Of a stretch of DNA of 64,000 nucleotides, positions 17,308-25,550 are shown one piece after another. A model generated the notes under the pieces. The model did no database searches. It was not told where the DNA came from and saw only the letters and a list, made by a program, of their open reading frames with translations. The DNA lies in NCBI GenBank assembly GCA_036503775.1, contig DASXWH010000084.1, forward strand, positions 8,812 through 72,811, in the 5' to 3' direction. A program made the position numbers and the translations under genes. Source of the stretch: Ohtaekwangia sp036503775 (GTDB lineage Bacteria > Bacteroidota > Bacteroidia > Cytophagales > Cyclobacteriaceae). Within the stretch, counting starts at the first letter, position 1. Each line of letters begins with the position of its first letter.

Positions 17308-18615
17308 TTATTTTTTTCTAAAGATCAGACGGACAGGTACCCCCTCAAAATCAAAGTGTTCCCTTACCTTATTTTCCAGGAAACGCTGGTATGACTCCTG
17401 AATATACTGTGGCAGATTACAGAAAAATGCAAACGATGGAAACCGCGCGTTCACCTGTGTAATGTACTTGATCTGGATATGTTTACCTTTAACCGAAGGT
17501 GGCGGGTAATGAACGATTTCAGGAAGCATAGCATCATTAAGCTTTGAGGTAGGGACCTTCTTGGTCTTGTTTTCAAACACCTGAACAGCTTTTTCGATCA
17601 CCTGGTAAATGCGCTGTTTATTCAATACAGACGCAAAAATGATGGGTATATAATCTATGGGTGCAAGCTTCTCTAATATTTCTTTTTTGAATTTGTCGGC
17701 CGTCTTCGAATCCTTTTCGATAAGGTCCCACTTGTTGACCATGATAACCATCCCTTTACCCTGCCGTTGTGCGAGACTTATCAGGTTAACATCCTGTGAC
17801 TCCATACCGCGTTCGGCATCAATAACAATGATACATACATCACATTCCTCGAGTGTACGCAATGACCGTAGCACGGAATAAAACTCAATGTCGTCTTTTA
17901 CTTTCCCCTTCTTCCGTACACCTGCTGTGTCAATGAGGATAAAGTCTTTACCAAACATTTTGTAATAAGAGTGGATGGCATCACGTGTTGTACCAGCCTC
18001 ATCCGTGACAATGCTTCGGTCAGTGCCCAGCAAGGCATTCAACAAGGAGGATTTCCCAACATTTGGTCTTCCGAGAATAGCAATACGCGGTGTCCCTGCA
18101 TCCGGGTCTTCAATTCCCTCACTGGGGAAAATTTTAACAACCTCATCCAGCAATTCTCCGGTACCGCTTCCATTCTCGGATGAAATGGGATAAACTTCAC
18201 CAAGTCCTAACTCATAGAACTCCATCGCGTGAGTTGCTTTATCCGGAGTATCCGATTTATTGGCCGCTACAAAAATCGGCTTTTTGGATGTTCGCAATAT
18301 GTTCGCAAAGTCTTTGTCAAAACCGGTGAGACCATCGCGACAATCCACCATAAAGATCACTGCTGATGCTTCTTCAATGGCGAGACTTACCTGCTTACGG
18401 ATCTCCGATTCAAATTTATCTTCTGAGCCGGTTACATATCCTCCGGTATCAATTACGGTGAAAAATTTTCCGCACCACTCTGCATATCCATAGTGACGAT
18501 CGCGCGTAACACCCGGCATGTTATCCATGATTGCCTGACGTTTTTCAATCATGCGATTGAAAAACGTTGACTTACCTACATTCGGTCTTCCTACTATTGC
18601 TATAATGTTTGCCAT
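17308..18615 (-). CDS. der: Ribosome-associated GTPase Der (EngA)
   Basis: 435 residues with two consecutive GTPase domains: G1 motifs GRPNVGKSTF near residue 8 and GRPNVGKSSLL near 184, each with DTGG or DTAG (G3) and NKSD or NKWD (G4). The C-terminal KH-like domain holds HIQIKYITQ and VPVRLIFRKK. Der is an essential 50S-ribosome assembly GTPase. Length equals the usual 430-490. It sits 58 nt downstream of era on the same strand, a likely operon. Confidence 0.97.
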   Translation of the reverse strand: MANIIAIVGRPNVGKSTFFNRMIEKRQAIMDNMPGVTRDRHYGYAEWCGKFFTVIDTGGYVTGSEDKFESEIRKQVSLAIEEASAVIFMVDCRDGLTGFDKDFANILRTSKKPIFVAANKSDTPDKATHAMEFYELGLGEVYPISSENGSGTGELLDEVVKIFPSEGIEDPDAGTPRIAILGRPNVGKSSLLNALLGTDRSIVTDEAGTTRDAIHSYYKMFGKDFILIDTAGVRKKGKVKDDIEFYSVLRSLRTLEECDVCIIVIDAERGMESQDVNLISLAQRQGKGMVIMVNKWDLIEKDSKTADKFKKEILEKLAPIDYIPIIFASVLNKQRIYQVIEKAVQVFENKTKKVPTSKLNDAMLPEIVHYPPPSVKGKHIQIKYITQVNARFPSFAFFCNLPQYIQESYQRFLENKVREHFDFEGVPVRLIFRKK

Positions 18616-18673
18616 GCTAGATACGTGTTTCGAGGTACGAAGTACGGTTAATGCACTTCAATGATTTCACTAT

Positions 18674-19555
18674 TTATTCCAGATAACCGAACTGTTTCAG
18701 TTTGAATTTTTCTTTGCGCCAGTTGCCAGCTACTTTAACATGTGTTTCCAGGAAAATCTTTTTGGCGAAAAAGGATTCCATGTCCTTACGTGATTCCATG
18801 CCTACTTTCTTCAATGAACTTCCACCCTTACCAATAATGATTCCTTTCTGTGAATCACGCTCTACATAGATCACTGCACTGATGCGGATGATATCGGCTT
18901 CTTCTTTAAAAGAAGTGATGGATACTTCCGTGCTGTATGGTATCTCCTGTTCGTAGTTTCTGAAAATCTTTTCGCGGATAATTTCAGAAGCAAAGAATCT
19001 TTCTGTGCGATCAGTGAATTCATCCTGTGGAAAGAAGGGTGGGTGAACCGGTATCAGTTCCAAAAGCCTGGGAAGCAGGGTGTCTACATTATGACCTGTT
19101 TTAGCAGAGACAGTAACTACATCGTGCAGATTGGGGAGGTTTTCCTTCCAATACTTTACCTTATCATCAACCTGCGTTCCTTTGGACAGATCCGTTTTAT
19201 TGATGACCAGCAAAACCGGGGTCTTCATTTTCTGAAAGCGCTCGAACAGCTCGGGTTCATAGGTGTCCTCAAGTGATACCACGAGTAATATAGCGTCTGC
19301 ATCTTCAAGGGAAACTTTCACATATCCCATCATGGCTTCATGCAGGGAGTATTTTGGTTCGAGAATTCCCGGAGTGTCAGAATAAACTATCTGAAATCCA
19401 TCACTATTCAGAATTCCCATAATGCGGTGGCGTGTAGTTTGTGCTTTGGCTGTGATAATAGAGAGGTTTTCTCCCATGAGTTTATTCATGAGGGATGATT
19501 TACCCACGTTGGGTTTACCAACAATACTTACAAAGCCCGCTTTAAAGGATGACAT
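18674..19555 (-). CDS. era: GTPase Era
   Basis: 293 residues. G1 is GKPNVGKSSLMN (about 13-24), G3 DTPG, G4 NKTD. The C-terminal KH domain contains IGKGGSSLKKVG and AKKIFLETHVKVAGNWR, as in Era from E. coli and Bacteroidota. Era binds the 3' end of 16S rRNA and is needed for 30S maturation. A Bacteroidota-type promoter lies immediately upstream, divergent from the initiator-tRNA promoter, so two translation functions share one short control region. Confidence 0.97.
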   Translation of the reverse strand: MSSFKAGFVSIVGKPNVGKSSLMNKLMGENLSIITAKAQTTRHRIMGILNSDGFQIVYSDTPGILEPKYSLHEAMMGYVKVSLEDADAILLVVSLEDTYEPELFERFQKMKTPVLLVINKTDLSKGTQVDDKVKYWKENLPNLHDVVTVSAKTGHNVDTLLPRLLELIPVHPPFFPQDEFTDRTERFFASEIIREKIFRNYEQEIPYSTEVSITSFKEEADIIRISAVIYVERDSQKGIIIGKGGSSLKKVGMESRKDMESFFAKKIFLETHVKVAGNWRKEKFKLKQFGYLE

Positions 19556-19566
19556 AAATGAATGTG

Positions 19567-19590
19567 CAAAGTTATTTGTTTTTTAGTAGT
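19567..19590 (-). promoter_or_regulatory. Promoter of era-der
   Basis: The minus strand has TAACTTTG (plus coordinates 19567-19574) about 12 nt before the era ATG, with a TTG roughly 18 nt further upstream, close to the Bacteroidota consensus TTG-N19-TAnnTTTG. It overlaps the divergent tRNA promoter. Confidence 0.55.
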
Positions 19591-19606
19591 GACAAGTCTA
19601 CTTTTG
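19576..19606 (+). promoter_or_regulatory. Promoter of the initiator tRNA
   Basis: TTG at 19576-19578, 20 nt spacer, then TACTTTTG at 19599-19606 match the Bacteroidota sigma-A consensus. Expected transcription start is near 19613, leaving a leader of about 45 nt before the tRNA. Confidence 0.65.
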
Positions 19607-19657
19607 CACACCATTTAACACGAAGGATTGATTTCCCGGTTTGTTAAGGGACTATAT

Positions 19658-19730
<73 letters not shown>

Positions 19731-19735
19731 CTTCC

Positions 19736-19765
19736 AAAAAAGACGATTCAAAAGATCGTCTTTTT
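19736..19765 (+). terminator. Terminator after tRNA-fMet
   Basis: AAAGACGAT pairs with ATCGTCTTT around a 7-nt loop, followed by TTTTT. It starts only 6 nt after the tRNA end. A related hairpin at the same relative place (20094-20121) follows the second, degenerate tRNA fragment. Confidence 0.88.
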
Positions 19766-19781
19766 CATTTTGCCCGTTGTT

Positions 19782-20033
19782 ATGCAATTTTACGTTACAT
19801 TCTCTTCTCGCCCTGCTTTCAATAAAATTTACGTTGGCTTTACCTACAACTTTGAGGCAAGATTACTCTCCCATAATCACTTAGCAACTAAAGGCTGGAC
19901 TGTCAAATTCAGACCCTACATTGTCGTGCATCAAGAATTGTTCTCCACAAAGACTGAAGCAATGAAAAGAGGAAAAGAATTAAAATCTGCTCAGGGAAGA
20001 GAATACATCCGAAAGCAAATTCTTCACCAATAA
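19782..20033 (+). CDS. GIY-YIG nuclease family protein with scrambled first motif
   Basis: 83 residues from the ATG at 19782 (a TTG start 12 nt upstream is possible; the ATG aligns with the second copy). It contains the second motif KIYVGFT, the conserved Arg region EARLLSHN, KGWTVKFRPY and the Glu-containing EAMKRGKELKSAQGREYIRK, all typical of small Bacteroidota GIY-YIG (COG2827) proteins. The first motif, normally Y-V-Y-I-L, reads YVTFSS here. Shifting the frame over 19796-19813 gives YILFSP, exactly the expected residues, so a one-base loss and a one-base gain nearby have scrambled about six codons. The catalytic first Tyr is therefore lost and the enzyme is probably inactive. It follows the tRNA terminator by 16 nt. 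Confidence 0.8.
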   Translation: MQFYVTFSSRPAFNKIYVGFTYNFEARLLSHNHLATKGWTVKFRPYIVVHQELFSTKTEAMKRGKELKSAQGREYIRKQILHQ

Positions 20034-20036
20034 GTC

Positions 20037-20092
20037 TTTGGGCTCATATCCGCCAGCTGGCGGACACAGGTTCGAGTCCTGTCGCCGCTACT
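20037..20092 (+). other. Degenerate 3' fragment of tRNA-fMet with inserted palindrome
   Basis: TTGGGCTCATA (20038-20048) equals tRNA positions 19684-19694, and the 28 nt at 20065-20092 equal 19705-19732 with one mismatch (C to G at 20084). Between them the original ten bases are replaced by a 16-bp palindrome. There is no 5' half, so this cannot be a functional tRNA. It begins 4 nt after the GIY-YIG stop codon. Confidence 0.88.
20049..20064. repeat. Perfect 16-bp palindrome TCCGCCAGCTGGCGGA
   Basis: The sequence is its own reverse complement over all 16 bases and sits where the 3' side of the anticodon stem should be. I noticed no other copy in this window. It resembles REP-like palindromic units; that reading is inference. 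Confidence 0.8.
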
Positions 20093-20093
20093 G

Positions 20094-20121
20094 AAAAGGC
20101 GATCTTACGATTGCCTTTTTT
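20094..20121 (+). terminator. Second tRNA-linked terminator
   Basis: AAAAGGCGATC pairs with GATTGCCTTTT (one G-U) around TTAC, followed by TTTTTT. Position relative to the tRNA fragment copies the arrangement at 19736-19765. Confidence 0.85.
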
Positions 20122-20139
20122 CATTTTAGGCCCGTTGTT

Positions 20140-20271
20140 ATGACATTTCACGTCTACGTCCTTTTTACGTTCTGTTCCCTCAAGAGCACAACAAAATCTA
20201 TGTCGGCTTTACAGGCATCTTGAAACCAGACTAAAGCCCACAATGAAATTCCCGAAAGGGCTAAAAAATAA
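20140..20271 (+). pseudogene. GIY-YIG nuclease relic (second copy)
   Basis: The ATG at 20140 is preceded by GCCCGTTGTT, the same ten bases as before the first GIY-YIG gene. Fragments of the family appear in different frames: MTFHVYVLF from 20140, EHNKIYVGFTG from 20184, LETRL from 20219 and AHNEIPERAKK from 20236 to a TAA at 20269. At least three frame changes and loss of the C-terminal third make it a pseudogene. Interestingly it keeps an intact first motif (VYVLF), which the neighbouring copy has lost. Confidence 0.82.
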
Positions 20272-20295
20272 AAAAGCAATCAACGATTGCCTTTT
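20271..20295 (-). terminator. Terminator of the MoxR/PPIase gene run
   Basis: GCAATC (20276-20281) pairs with GATTGC (20285-20290) around AAC. On the minus strand a T-rich tract follows; T residues also flank it on the plus strand, so it could end the relic as well. It lies about 30 nt after the MoxR stop. Confidence 0.7.
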
Positions 20296-20319
20296 ATAAT
20301 TCTCAATAAGCAGGAAGAA

Positions 20320-21288
20320 CTACTTCATCAATTTCTCAATCAAATCATCCACACTGATACCTTCGGCCTCCGCCTTAAAATTTCTCACAATCCGGTGACG
20401 AAGAACAGGCTTTGCAATTGCCTGAACATCTTCAATGTCTGGAGAGTATTTGCCATTTAACAGGGCATTACATTTTGCTCCAAGCACCAAATATTGAGAA
20501 GCACGAGGACCTGCACCCCACTCCAGATAATCATTGGCTATAACTGAACCCCCTTTTGAATTCGGCCTTGTTTTATTGGCAAGCCCAACAGCAAATTCAA
20601 TTACATTATCTGCTACGGGAACCCTGCGGACAAGATGCTGGAAATACGCAATCTGTTCGCCCGTCAGTACCTTGCTTACGGTCTTGGGTTCATCGGAAGT
20701 AGTGCTCTTCACAACTTCAACCTCATCCTTAAAAGCAGGATAAGTAAGTAATATATTGAACATGAAGCGATCGAGTTGAGCTTCAGGCAAGGGATAAGTT
20801 CCTTCCTGCTCAATCGGATTTTGAGTGGCCAAAACAAAAAACGGTCGTGGTAAATCATAGCGGGTTCCTGCGATGGTTACAGAATACTCCTGCATGGATT
20901 CAAGAAGAGCAGCTTGTGTTTTGGGTGGTGTACGGTTAATCTCATCGGCCAAAACAATATTGGCGAACACGGGGCCTTTCACAAATTTGAAATTACGTTC
21001 CTTATCCATCGTCTCTGCTCCTACAATGTCTGACGGCATCAGGTCTGGTGTAAACTGAATGCGCTTGAACTGGAGATCAAGTGAAGTAGCGATGGTGTGT
21101 ACCAATAAAGTCTTTGCCAGACCGGGCACACCAACCAACAGTGAATGTCCCTGGCAAAAAATGCCGGTGAGTACCTGCCGTACTACTTCATCCTGCCCGA
21201 TTACAACTTTAGATATTTCAATCTTCAGGTTTTTATAGGCTGCAGAGAGGGCATCAGCTGCTTCAACATCAGAAGAATACATTACCAT
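20320..21288 (-). CDS. MoxR family AAA+ ATPase
   Basis: 322 residues. Walker A GVPGLAKT at 53-60, Walker B VLADEIN at about 111-117, and the MoxR block ATQNPIEQEGTYPLPEAQLDRF are intact. Its start overlaps the stop of the upstream PPIase gene by one base (TAATG), so translation is coupled. Unlike the first MoxR in the window it has no DUF58 gene beside it; the partner could be encoded elsewhere. The association with periplasmic folding proteins is the only contextual clue. Confidence 0.93.
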   Translation of the reverse strand: MVMYSSDVEAADALSAAYKNLKIEISKVVIGQDEVVRQVLTGIFCQGHSLLVGVPGLAKTLLVHTIATSLDLQFKRIQFTPDLMPSDIVGAETMDKERNFKFVKGPVFANIVLADEINRTPPKTQAALLESMQEYSVTIAGTRYDLPRPFFVLATQNPIEQEGTYPLPEAQLDRFMFNILLTYPAFKDEVEVVKSTTSDEPKTVSKVLTGEQIAYFQHLVRRVPVADNVIEFAVGLANKTRPNSKGGSVIANDYLEWGAGPRASQYLVLGAKCNALLNGKYSPDIEDVQAIAKPVLRHRIVRNFKAEAEGISVDDLIEKLMK

Positions 21289-22637
21289 TAGTGTTCATCT
21301 AAGATTCTACAATAATCATAAACCGGATCAATACTGATAAACACATCTTTCCTGGCTTTTTGAAACCATTTCTGAAGTATTTTATCTTTCTTTTCATTCA
21401 ATGTAGCTGTCTGGATTCTGGACCAGTCGTCTTCCAGTGAAGCCTGGTGAGGCGGTGTGCGTGACTTATAAAACAAAATCCGTACAGCATCCTTACCATC
21501 ATCTGTGCGGTAGGCTACCGGATCAGAAATATCACCGATCTTCATCGAATCAATTTTAAAAAAAACAATCGGATCAAGTTCATCTACCATCAAACGAGTA
21601 TTTCCGTTCTGATCGCTGAAGAAACCACCGTTTCCTTTTGTTGCCATATCATCCGAAAATTCCTTGGCGGCTTTTTGAAACTTTATACTGTCATTCAGGA
21701 TCAGCAAACGAACACTGTCGAGGTAACGGCTTGCTTTTTCCAAATCTCCTTCAGAAGGTTTGGGTGAAATAAGTATATGTCGTGAATTATATTCGTTTCC
21801 TCTGCGATCAATAAGCTGCATAATGTGAAATCCGAAGGGGGACTTAAATGGCATAGAGATTTCACCGGGCTTCAGTTTAAAGGCCATGGCTTCATACTCC
21901 GGTACCATTCGTCCGCGACCAGACCAACCCATGTCACCACCATTGGTTATCACGCTGGGATCTGTTGAATATTGTTTGGCCAGTGTTGCCCAATCCTCCC
22001 CTGACAAAATCCGGTTGCGGATAGCAATCAATTCTCCTCGTGTAACACTTTCCTGCGCTTCACTTACCTTAGCAATTTTTACAATCTGCGCAACTTCAAC
22101 AGAAGCGGAAAAATAAGGAAGACTATCCTTGGGGATTTTATTGAAGAATCTTCTTACTTCAGCGGGTGTAACTGTGAGTCCATCTGTCATGGTATCTTCC
22201 ATCTTACTCACTATCATCTGTTCCCGAACCTGCTCGCGAAGTTCGGTACGGATTTGTTCTAACGTTTTGCCATAAAGTTCTTCGAGTTCGTCTGGAGAAC
22301 GACCCGACTGCGAAAGGATCATATCCATCCGGTTCTGCGTGTTGTTATCCACCTCAATATCAAGAACGATAACAGAATCGATCTCCGCTTTAGCCATCAT
22401 CAACTTGTTGCGCAGAAGCAACGCCAGGTATTGACAGCGTACCTGTTGTGTAGGAGAGCCCCCATTGGTAACGTAGTCCTGGTATGCGCGGTCCAACTCA
22501 GACTTTAACACAATATAATTATCAACCTTGGCTATAATTTCATCCACGGTAAAACCTGTTGGCTCCTCCTGGGCATTCGCGGAAAAATAGCCCACACCGA
22601 TCAGGCACAATATGATTACTAGTTTTCTAAGGCACAT
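21288..22637 (-). CDS. SurA-like periplasmic peptidylprolyl isomerase
   Basis: 449 residues from the ATG at 22637, one base after the upstream stop; this start gives a clean signal peptide (MCLRKLVIILCLIGVGYFSANAQ). A SurA N-terminal helical domain (DEIIAKVDNYIVLKSELDRAY) is followed by two PpiC/parvulin domains, the first containing GDMGWSGRGRMVPEYEAMAFKLKPGEIS and PFGFHIMQLIDRR, the second more divergent (SRHILISPKPSEGD ... GFFSDQNG). It probably chaperones outer-membrane proteins. It is the third gene of a four-gene leftward run with two related proteins. Confidence 0.93.
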   Translation of the reverse strand: MCLRKLVIILCLIGVGYFSANAQEEPTGFTVDEIIAKVDNYIVLKSELDRAYQDYVTNGGSPTQQVRCQYLALLLRNKLMMAKAEIDSVIVLDIEVDNNTQNRMDMILSQSGRSPDELEELYGKTLEQIRTELREQVREQMIVSKMEDTMTDGLTVTPAEVRRFFNKIPKDSLPYFSASVEVAQIVKIAKVSEAQESVTRGELIAIRNRILSGEDWATLAKQYSTDPSVITNGGDMGWSGRGRMVPEYEAMAFKLKPGEISMPFKSPFGFHIMQLIDRRGNEYNSRHILISPKPSEGDLEKASRYLDSVRLLILNDSIKFQKAAKEFSDDMATKGNGGFFSDQNGNTRLMVDELDPIVFFKIDSMKIGDISDPVAYRTDDGKDAVRILFYKSRTPPHQASLEDDWSRIQTATLNEKKDKILQKWFQKARKDVFISIDPVYDYCRILDEH

Positions 22638-22638
22638 G

Positions 22639-23535
22639 TCAATTGTAAATCTCAAATTCTTTATCACTTTCTGCTTCTTTATAAACTTCTTCTTCCAGTT
22701 GCAAGGCGAGTTCCACTTTACGTTTATTCAGAATGATATTCCGGATATCTTCCTTTACAAATTCCAGCGGTGAAACGTTATCAGAAATCCGGTATTGGTC
22801 CACCTTCAAGAAGTAAAGATAACCCTCTGCTGAAGTCTCATAGTAAGGATTGGACTTCAGGAACTGAATTTTATTGGGGATTTCTGCCAACGGTGAATTT
22901 CTAACCAATTCATCAAAAACTATCCATGAGGAATCGGAAATATGATAAGCGGCTGAAAAGCTCAGACAATAGGATTTCAACTCCTTATCCTCTTTCTCCC
23001 GGTTAGCAAAAATCAATTCCTTGATCTTCCCGATACGTGGAGCATTTTCCGGAACCTTGATAAAGGTAGCCTGCACAATGTTCTGTTTCAAAATGAAATT
23101 ATCAATGTTGGCTTTATAGTAAGCTTCAATTTCCTCTTTTGAGATCACCGTGTCCAGATGTTCCTTGATATAATACGTCTGATATTCGTATGCAATTATG
23201 CTGTATCGGTAATCGAGTATTTTACGTTCAACTTCAGCTTCATCGATATTGATTTTACGAGTCGCTTCCTGGATAAGCAACTGCTTGCGTACCCAGCTGT
23301 TTATGTACGCTAACACGCGGGCTGTACTATCTTCAGCTGAAGTGCCGGGCGTTATAAAACCAGACAACTCATCACGATACAGAAAAGCATCATTGACACG
23401 GGCCACCGCCTGACGATTGGTATCACCATCGGATTGTGTGCGCTTCATTTTTATAAAGTCACAACCTGTGACTATAATCATCAACGCTAAAACCGATATA
23501 GTGCCTTTATTAAAAATCAAATTCCAAATCTTCAT
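22639..23535 (-). CDS. SurA/PpiC-related lipoprotein
   Basis: 298 residues. The lipobox V-T-G-C at about residues 22-25 predicts a lipid-anchored periplasmic protein. The N-terminal half resembles the SurA/trigger-factor-like helical domain (ARVNDAFLYRDELSGF, then helices VRKQLLIQEATRKINI and EIEAYYKANIDNF). No clear parvulin active-site motif (such as GGDLGW) is present, so isomerase activity is doubtful. It sits between two PPIase genes, 26 nt from the upstream one and 1 nt from the downstream one, so it is probably part of one periplasmic chaperone unit. Confidence 0.75.
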   Translation of the reverse strand: MKIWNLIFNKGTISVLALMIIVTGCDFIKMKRTQSDGDTNRQAVARVNDAFLYRDELSGFITPGTSAEDSTARVLAYINSWVRKQLLIQEATRKINIDEAEVERKILDYRYSIIAYEYQTYYIKEHLDTVISKEEIEAYYKANIDNFILKQNIVQATFIKVPENAPRIGKIKELIFANREKEDKELKSYCLSFSAAYHISDSSWIVFDELVRNSPLAEIPNKIQFLKSNPYYETSAEGYLYFLKVDQYRISDNVSPLEFVKEDIRNIILNKRKVELALQLEEEVYKEAESDKEFEIYN

Positions 23536-23561
23536 TACGCCAAATAAATCCGTGCTTTGAA

Positions 23562-25520
23562 TTAAGGTTTTAATTGCTGTTGAATATACGCCTTACCTTT
23601 GTCATTAATTTTAACCGGATATTTCTTCTTCAGTTCAGCAATCCAGCTTTTTTCCAGGTAAGTCTGATAATCAGATATCACAGCCGGCCTGGCCTCCTCA
23701 AACGACATTGTTCCGGGTGGGAGCATATCCTTTAGCCACGCAAGGTAATACATTCCATTATTTTCCACCGGGTGCACACCCACAGACCAGGGGATCTTAC
23801 CAAAGATCGCTTTATCCTCGCGCTTAAAGTATCCCGATTCATATTTCACTTTATGAGCCATGGAGGCTTCCAGTATTTTCCGTTCATTCCCTTCCAGCAA
23901 TAGGGGCTGAAGAACCGCCATAAAGTCGCTTGTCCCAGACGAATACAATGAAGCCTTCGTACGCTCACCGGCTTTATATTCCGAAGAATGTGCATTATAA
24001 TATTGATGCTGGCCTACTGAATCTTCTGATGCTTTATTCCATACCTCCTTTTCCATGATCTCGAAAAGCAAAATCCCTTCGTAATATTCTTTCAATAAGT
24101 ACTTATACTCCGGATTCTCCTGCATAATCTTTTCCTCCTGCAGAGCTATGATGGTGGCATCTACAAAATTGTTGTACAGCTGATCCAAATACTTTTCAGG
24201 AGAAAGCCTGCTGACGCGTTGGTTTTTCAAAACATAGGTAAAAAATTCCTGCACGGTAACCGGCTTTGTTTTCAGGGAAAAAAGAACATCCTTACCTGCT
24301 GCAGGCCATGATGGTGTTTTCCATGTTCCCTTTATTAACGAAGAATCTGCTGTTGCAAACACTTTCGTCCTGACTGCCTGTACTTCAGTAAATTCAAATT
24401 GCTTACGGAGTTTGTTTTGAAGGGCCAGCTTAGAAAGCTGTGTACGCTCATCGCGTATTACTCTGCTTTTTAAGGAAGAAGCAATTTCATCATACGAAGC
24501 CAGCGGTATGATACGTTCAAGCCGGATAATATGCCAGCCATATTGCGTCTGAAAAGGGTCTGAAACTTCGCCAGGCTTTGTTAAGGCGAAAGCCATTTTT
24601 TCAAATTCCGGAACGCTCGCCATTTCGCCTACGCCAAAAGGTCGCAGTCTTCCACCATTCTCTTTCGAGCCCGGATCATCGGAGTATTGTTTGCAGAGAT
24701 CATCCCACTTTACGTTTGCCTGCAACTGATCATAAATATCGAAAATGAGATCCTTTGCTCTTGCATTATCTTTATCCTCGCCTGTGCGGATCATGATGTG
24801 CGATACTTCAACCTGACCCCGTGATGGCTGACGATCAGACACCAAAAGAAGGTGGTATCCGAATTGGGTACGCACGGGCGCACTAACCTGACCTACCGGT
24901 GTGTTGTAAGCGGCATTTTCAAAAGGATAAACCATTTGCAGAGCCGTAAAGTACCCGAGATTACCCTGATTGATCTTTACCGATTTATCTTCCGAGTATT
25001 GAACAGCTGCTGTGGAGAAATCTTTCCCGGCAATAATTTCACTTCTGATGGAAACTATTTTGTTAAAAGCACGCAAGGTATCGGCAGGCGGTGCATCAGC
25101 CTTTACTTCGATCAGCAGATGAGAGACTTTAACTTCTTCCTTCATCCGGTTATAGGTGAGCTTAACAAGACTATCCGTCAATGCTGCATCTGGCAGATAG
25201 GGTTTACGAAGCTCATCTTTATACTGGTTGTATTCCCGCGCAAAGGTTTTGGTCGTGTCCATCCCCCGGAATTTTGCCTCTTCCACTTTCAATTTGAAAT
25301 TGATAAACAAATCCAGGTATTCCTGAATTTTTTCAGGGGTAAAATCCTGCTGCTTATTCGGGTGATTCTTTTTATAGAGGTATATAAACTCTTCAGCTGT
25401 CACCATCTGCTTGTTGACAGTAAATAATGTGACTGGCTTGGGACTTTTACTTTTTGACTGGGAAAAGCCTGTGGTGAACGAAACAGCAAAGAAGAGCAAC
25501 AGTACTGCACATCTCATCAT
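23562..25520 (-). CDS. Periplasmic peptidylprolyl isomerase with two parvulin domains
   Basis: 652 residues with a signal peptide (MMRCAVLLLFFAVSFTTGFSQ). Two PpiC domains are visible: about 130-230 (SHLLIEVKADAPPAD ... NQGNLGYFTALQMVYPFENAAY ... FGYHLLLVSDRQP) and about 240-340 (SHIMIRTGEDKD ... ENGGRLRPFGVGEMASVPEFEKMAF ... YGWHIIRLERIIP). The rest is SurA-like helical chaperone sequence. It lies 30 nt after the ATP-binding regulator, so the regulator and PPIase genes might be linked. Role: folding of exported or outer-membrane proteins. Confidence 0.94.
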   Translation of the reverse strand: MMRCAVLLLFFAVSFTTGFSQSKSKSPKPVTLFTVNKQMVTAEEFIYLYKKNHPNKQQDFTPEKIQEYLDLFINFKLKVEEAKFRGMDTTKTFAREYNQYKDELRKPYLPDAALTDSLVKLTYNRMKEEVKVSHLLIEVKADAPPADTLRAFNKIVSIRSEIIAGKDFSTAAVQYSEDKSVKINQGNLGYFTALQMVYPFENAAYNTPVGQVSAPVRTQFGYHLLLVSDRQPSRGQVEVSHIMIRTGEDKDNARAKDLIFDIYDQLQANVKWDDLCKQYSDDPGSKENGGRLRPFGVGEMASVPEFEKMAFALTKPGEVSDPFQTQYGWHIIRLERIIPLASYDEIASSLKSRVIRDERTQLSKLALQNKLRKQFEFTEVQAVRTKVFATADSSLIKGTWKTPSWPAAGKDVLFSLKTKPVTVQEFFTYVLKNQRVSRLSPEKYLDQLYNNFVDATIIALQEEKIMQENPEYKYLLKEYYEGILLFEIMEKEVWNKASEDSVGQHQYYNAHSSEYKAGERTKASLYSSGTSDFMAVLQPLLLEGNERKILEASMAHKVKYESGYFKREDKAIFGKIPWSVGVHPVENNGMYYLAWLKDMLPPGTMSFEEARPAVISDYQTYLEKSWIAELKKKYPVKINDKGKAYIQQQLKP

Positions 25521-25550
25521 ACAACAATAGATTTAGGGGGAAATTATCGA

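Noticed and set aside
20037..20092. A second functional tRNA-Met
   Set aside because: Only a 3' fragment is present, the anticodon stem is broken by a palindrome and no 5' half exists.
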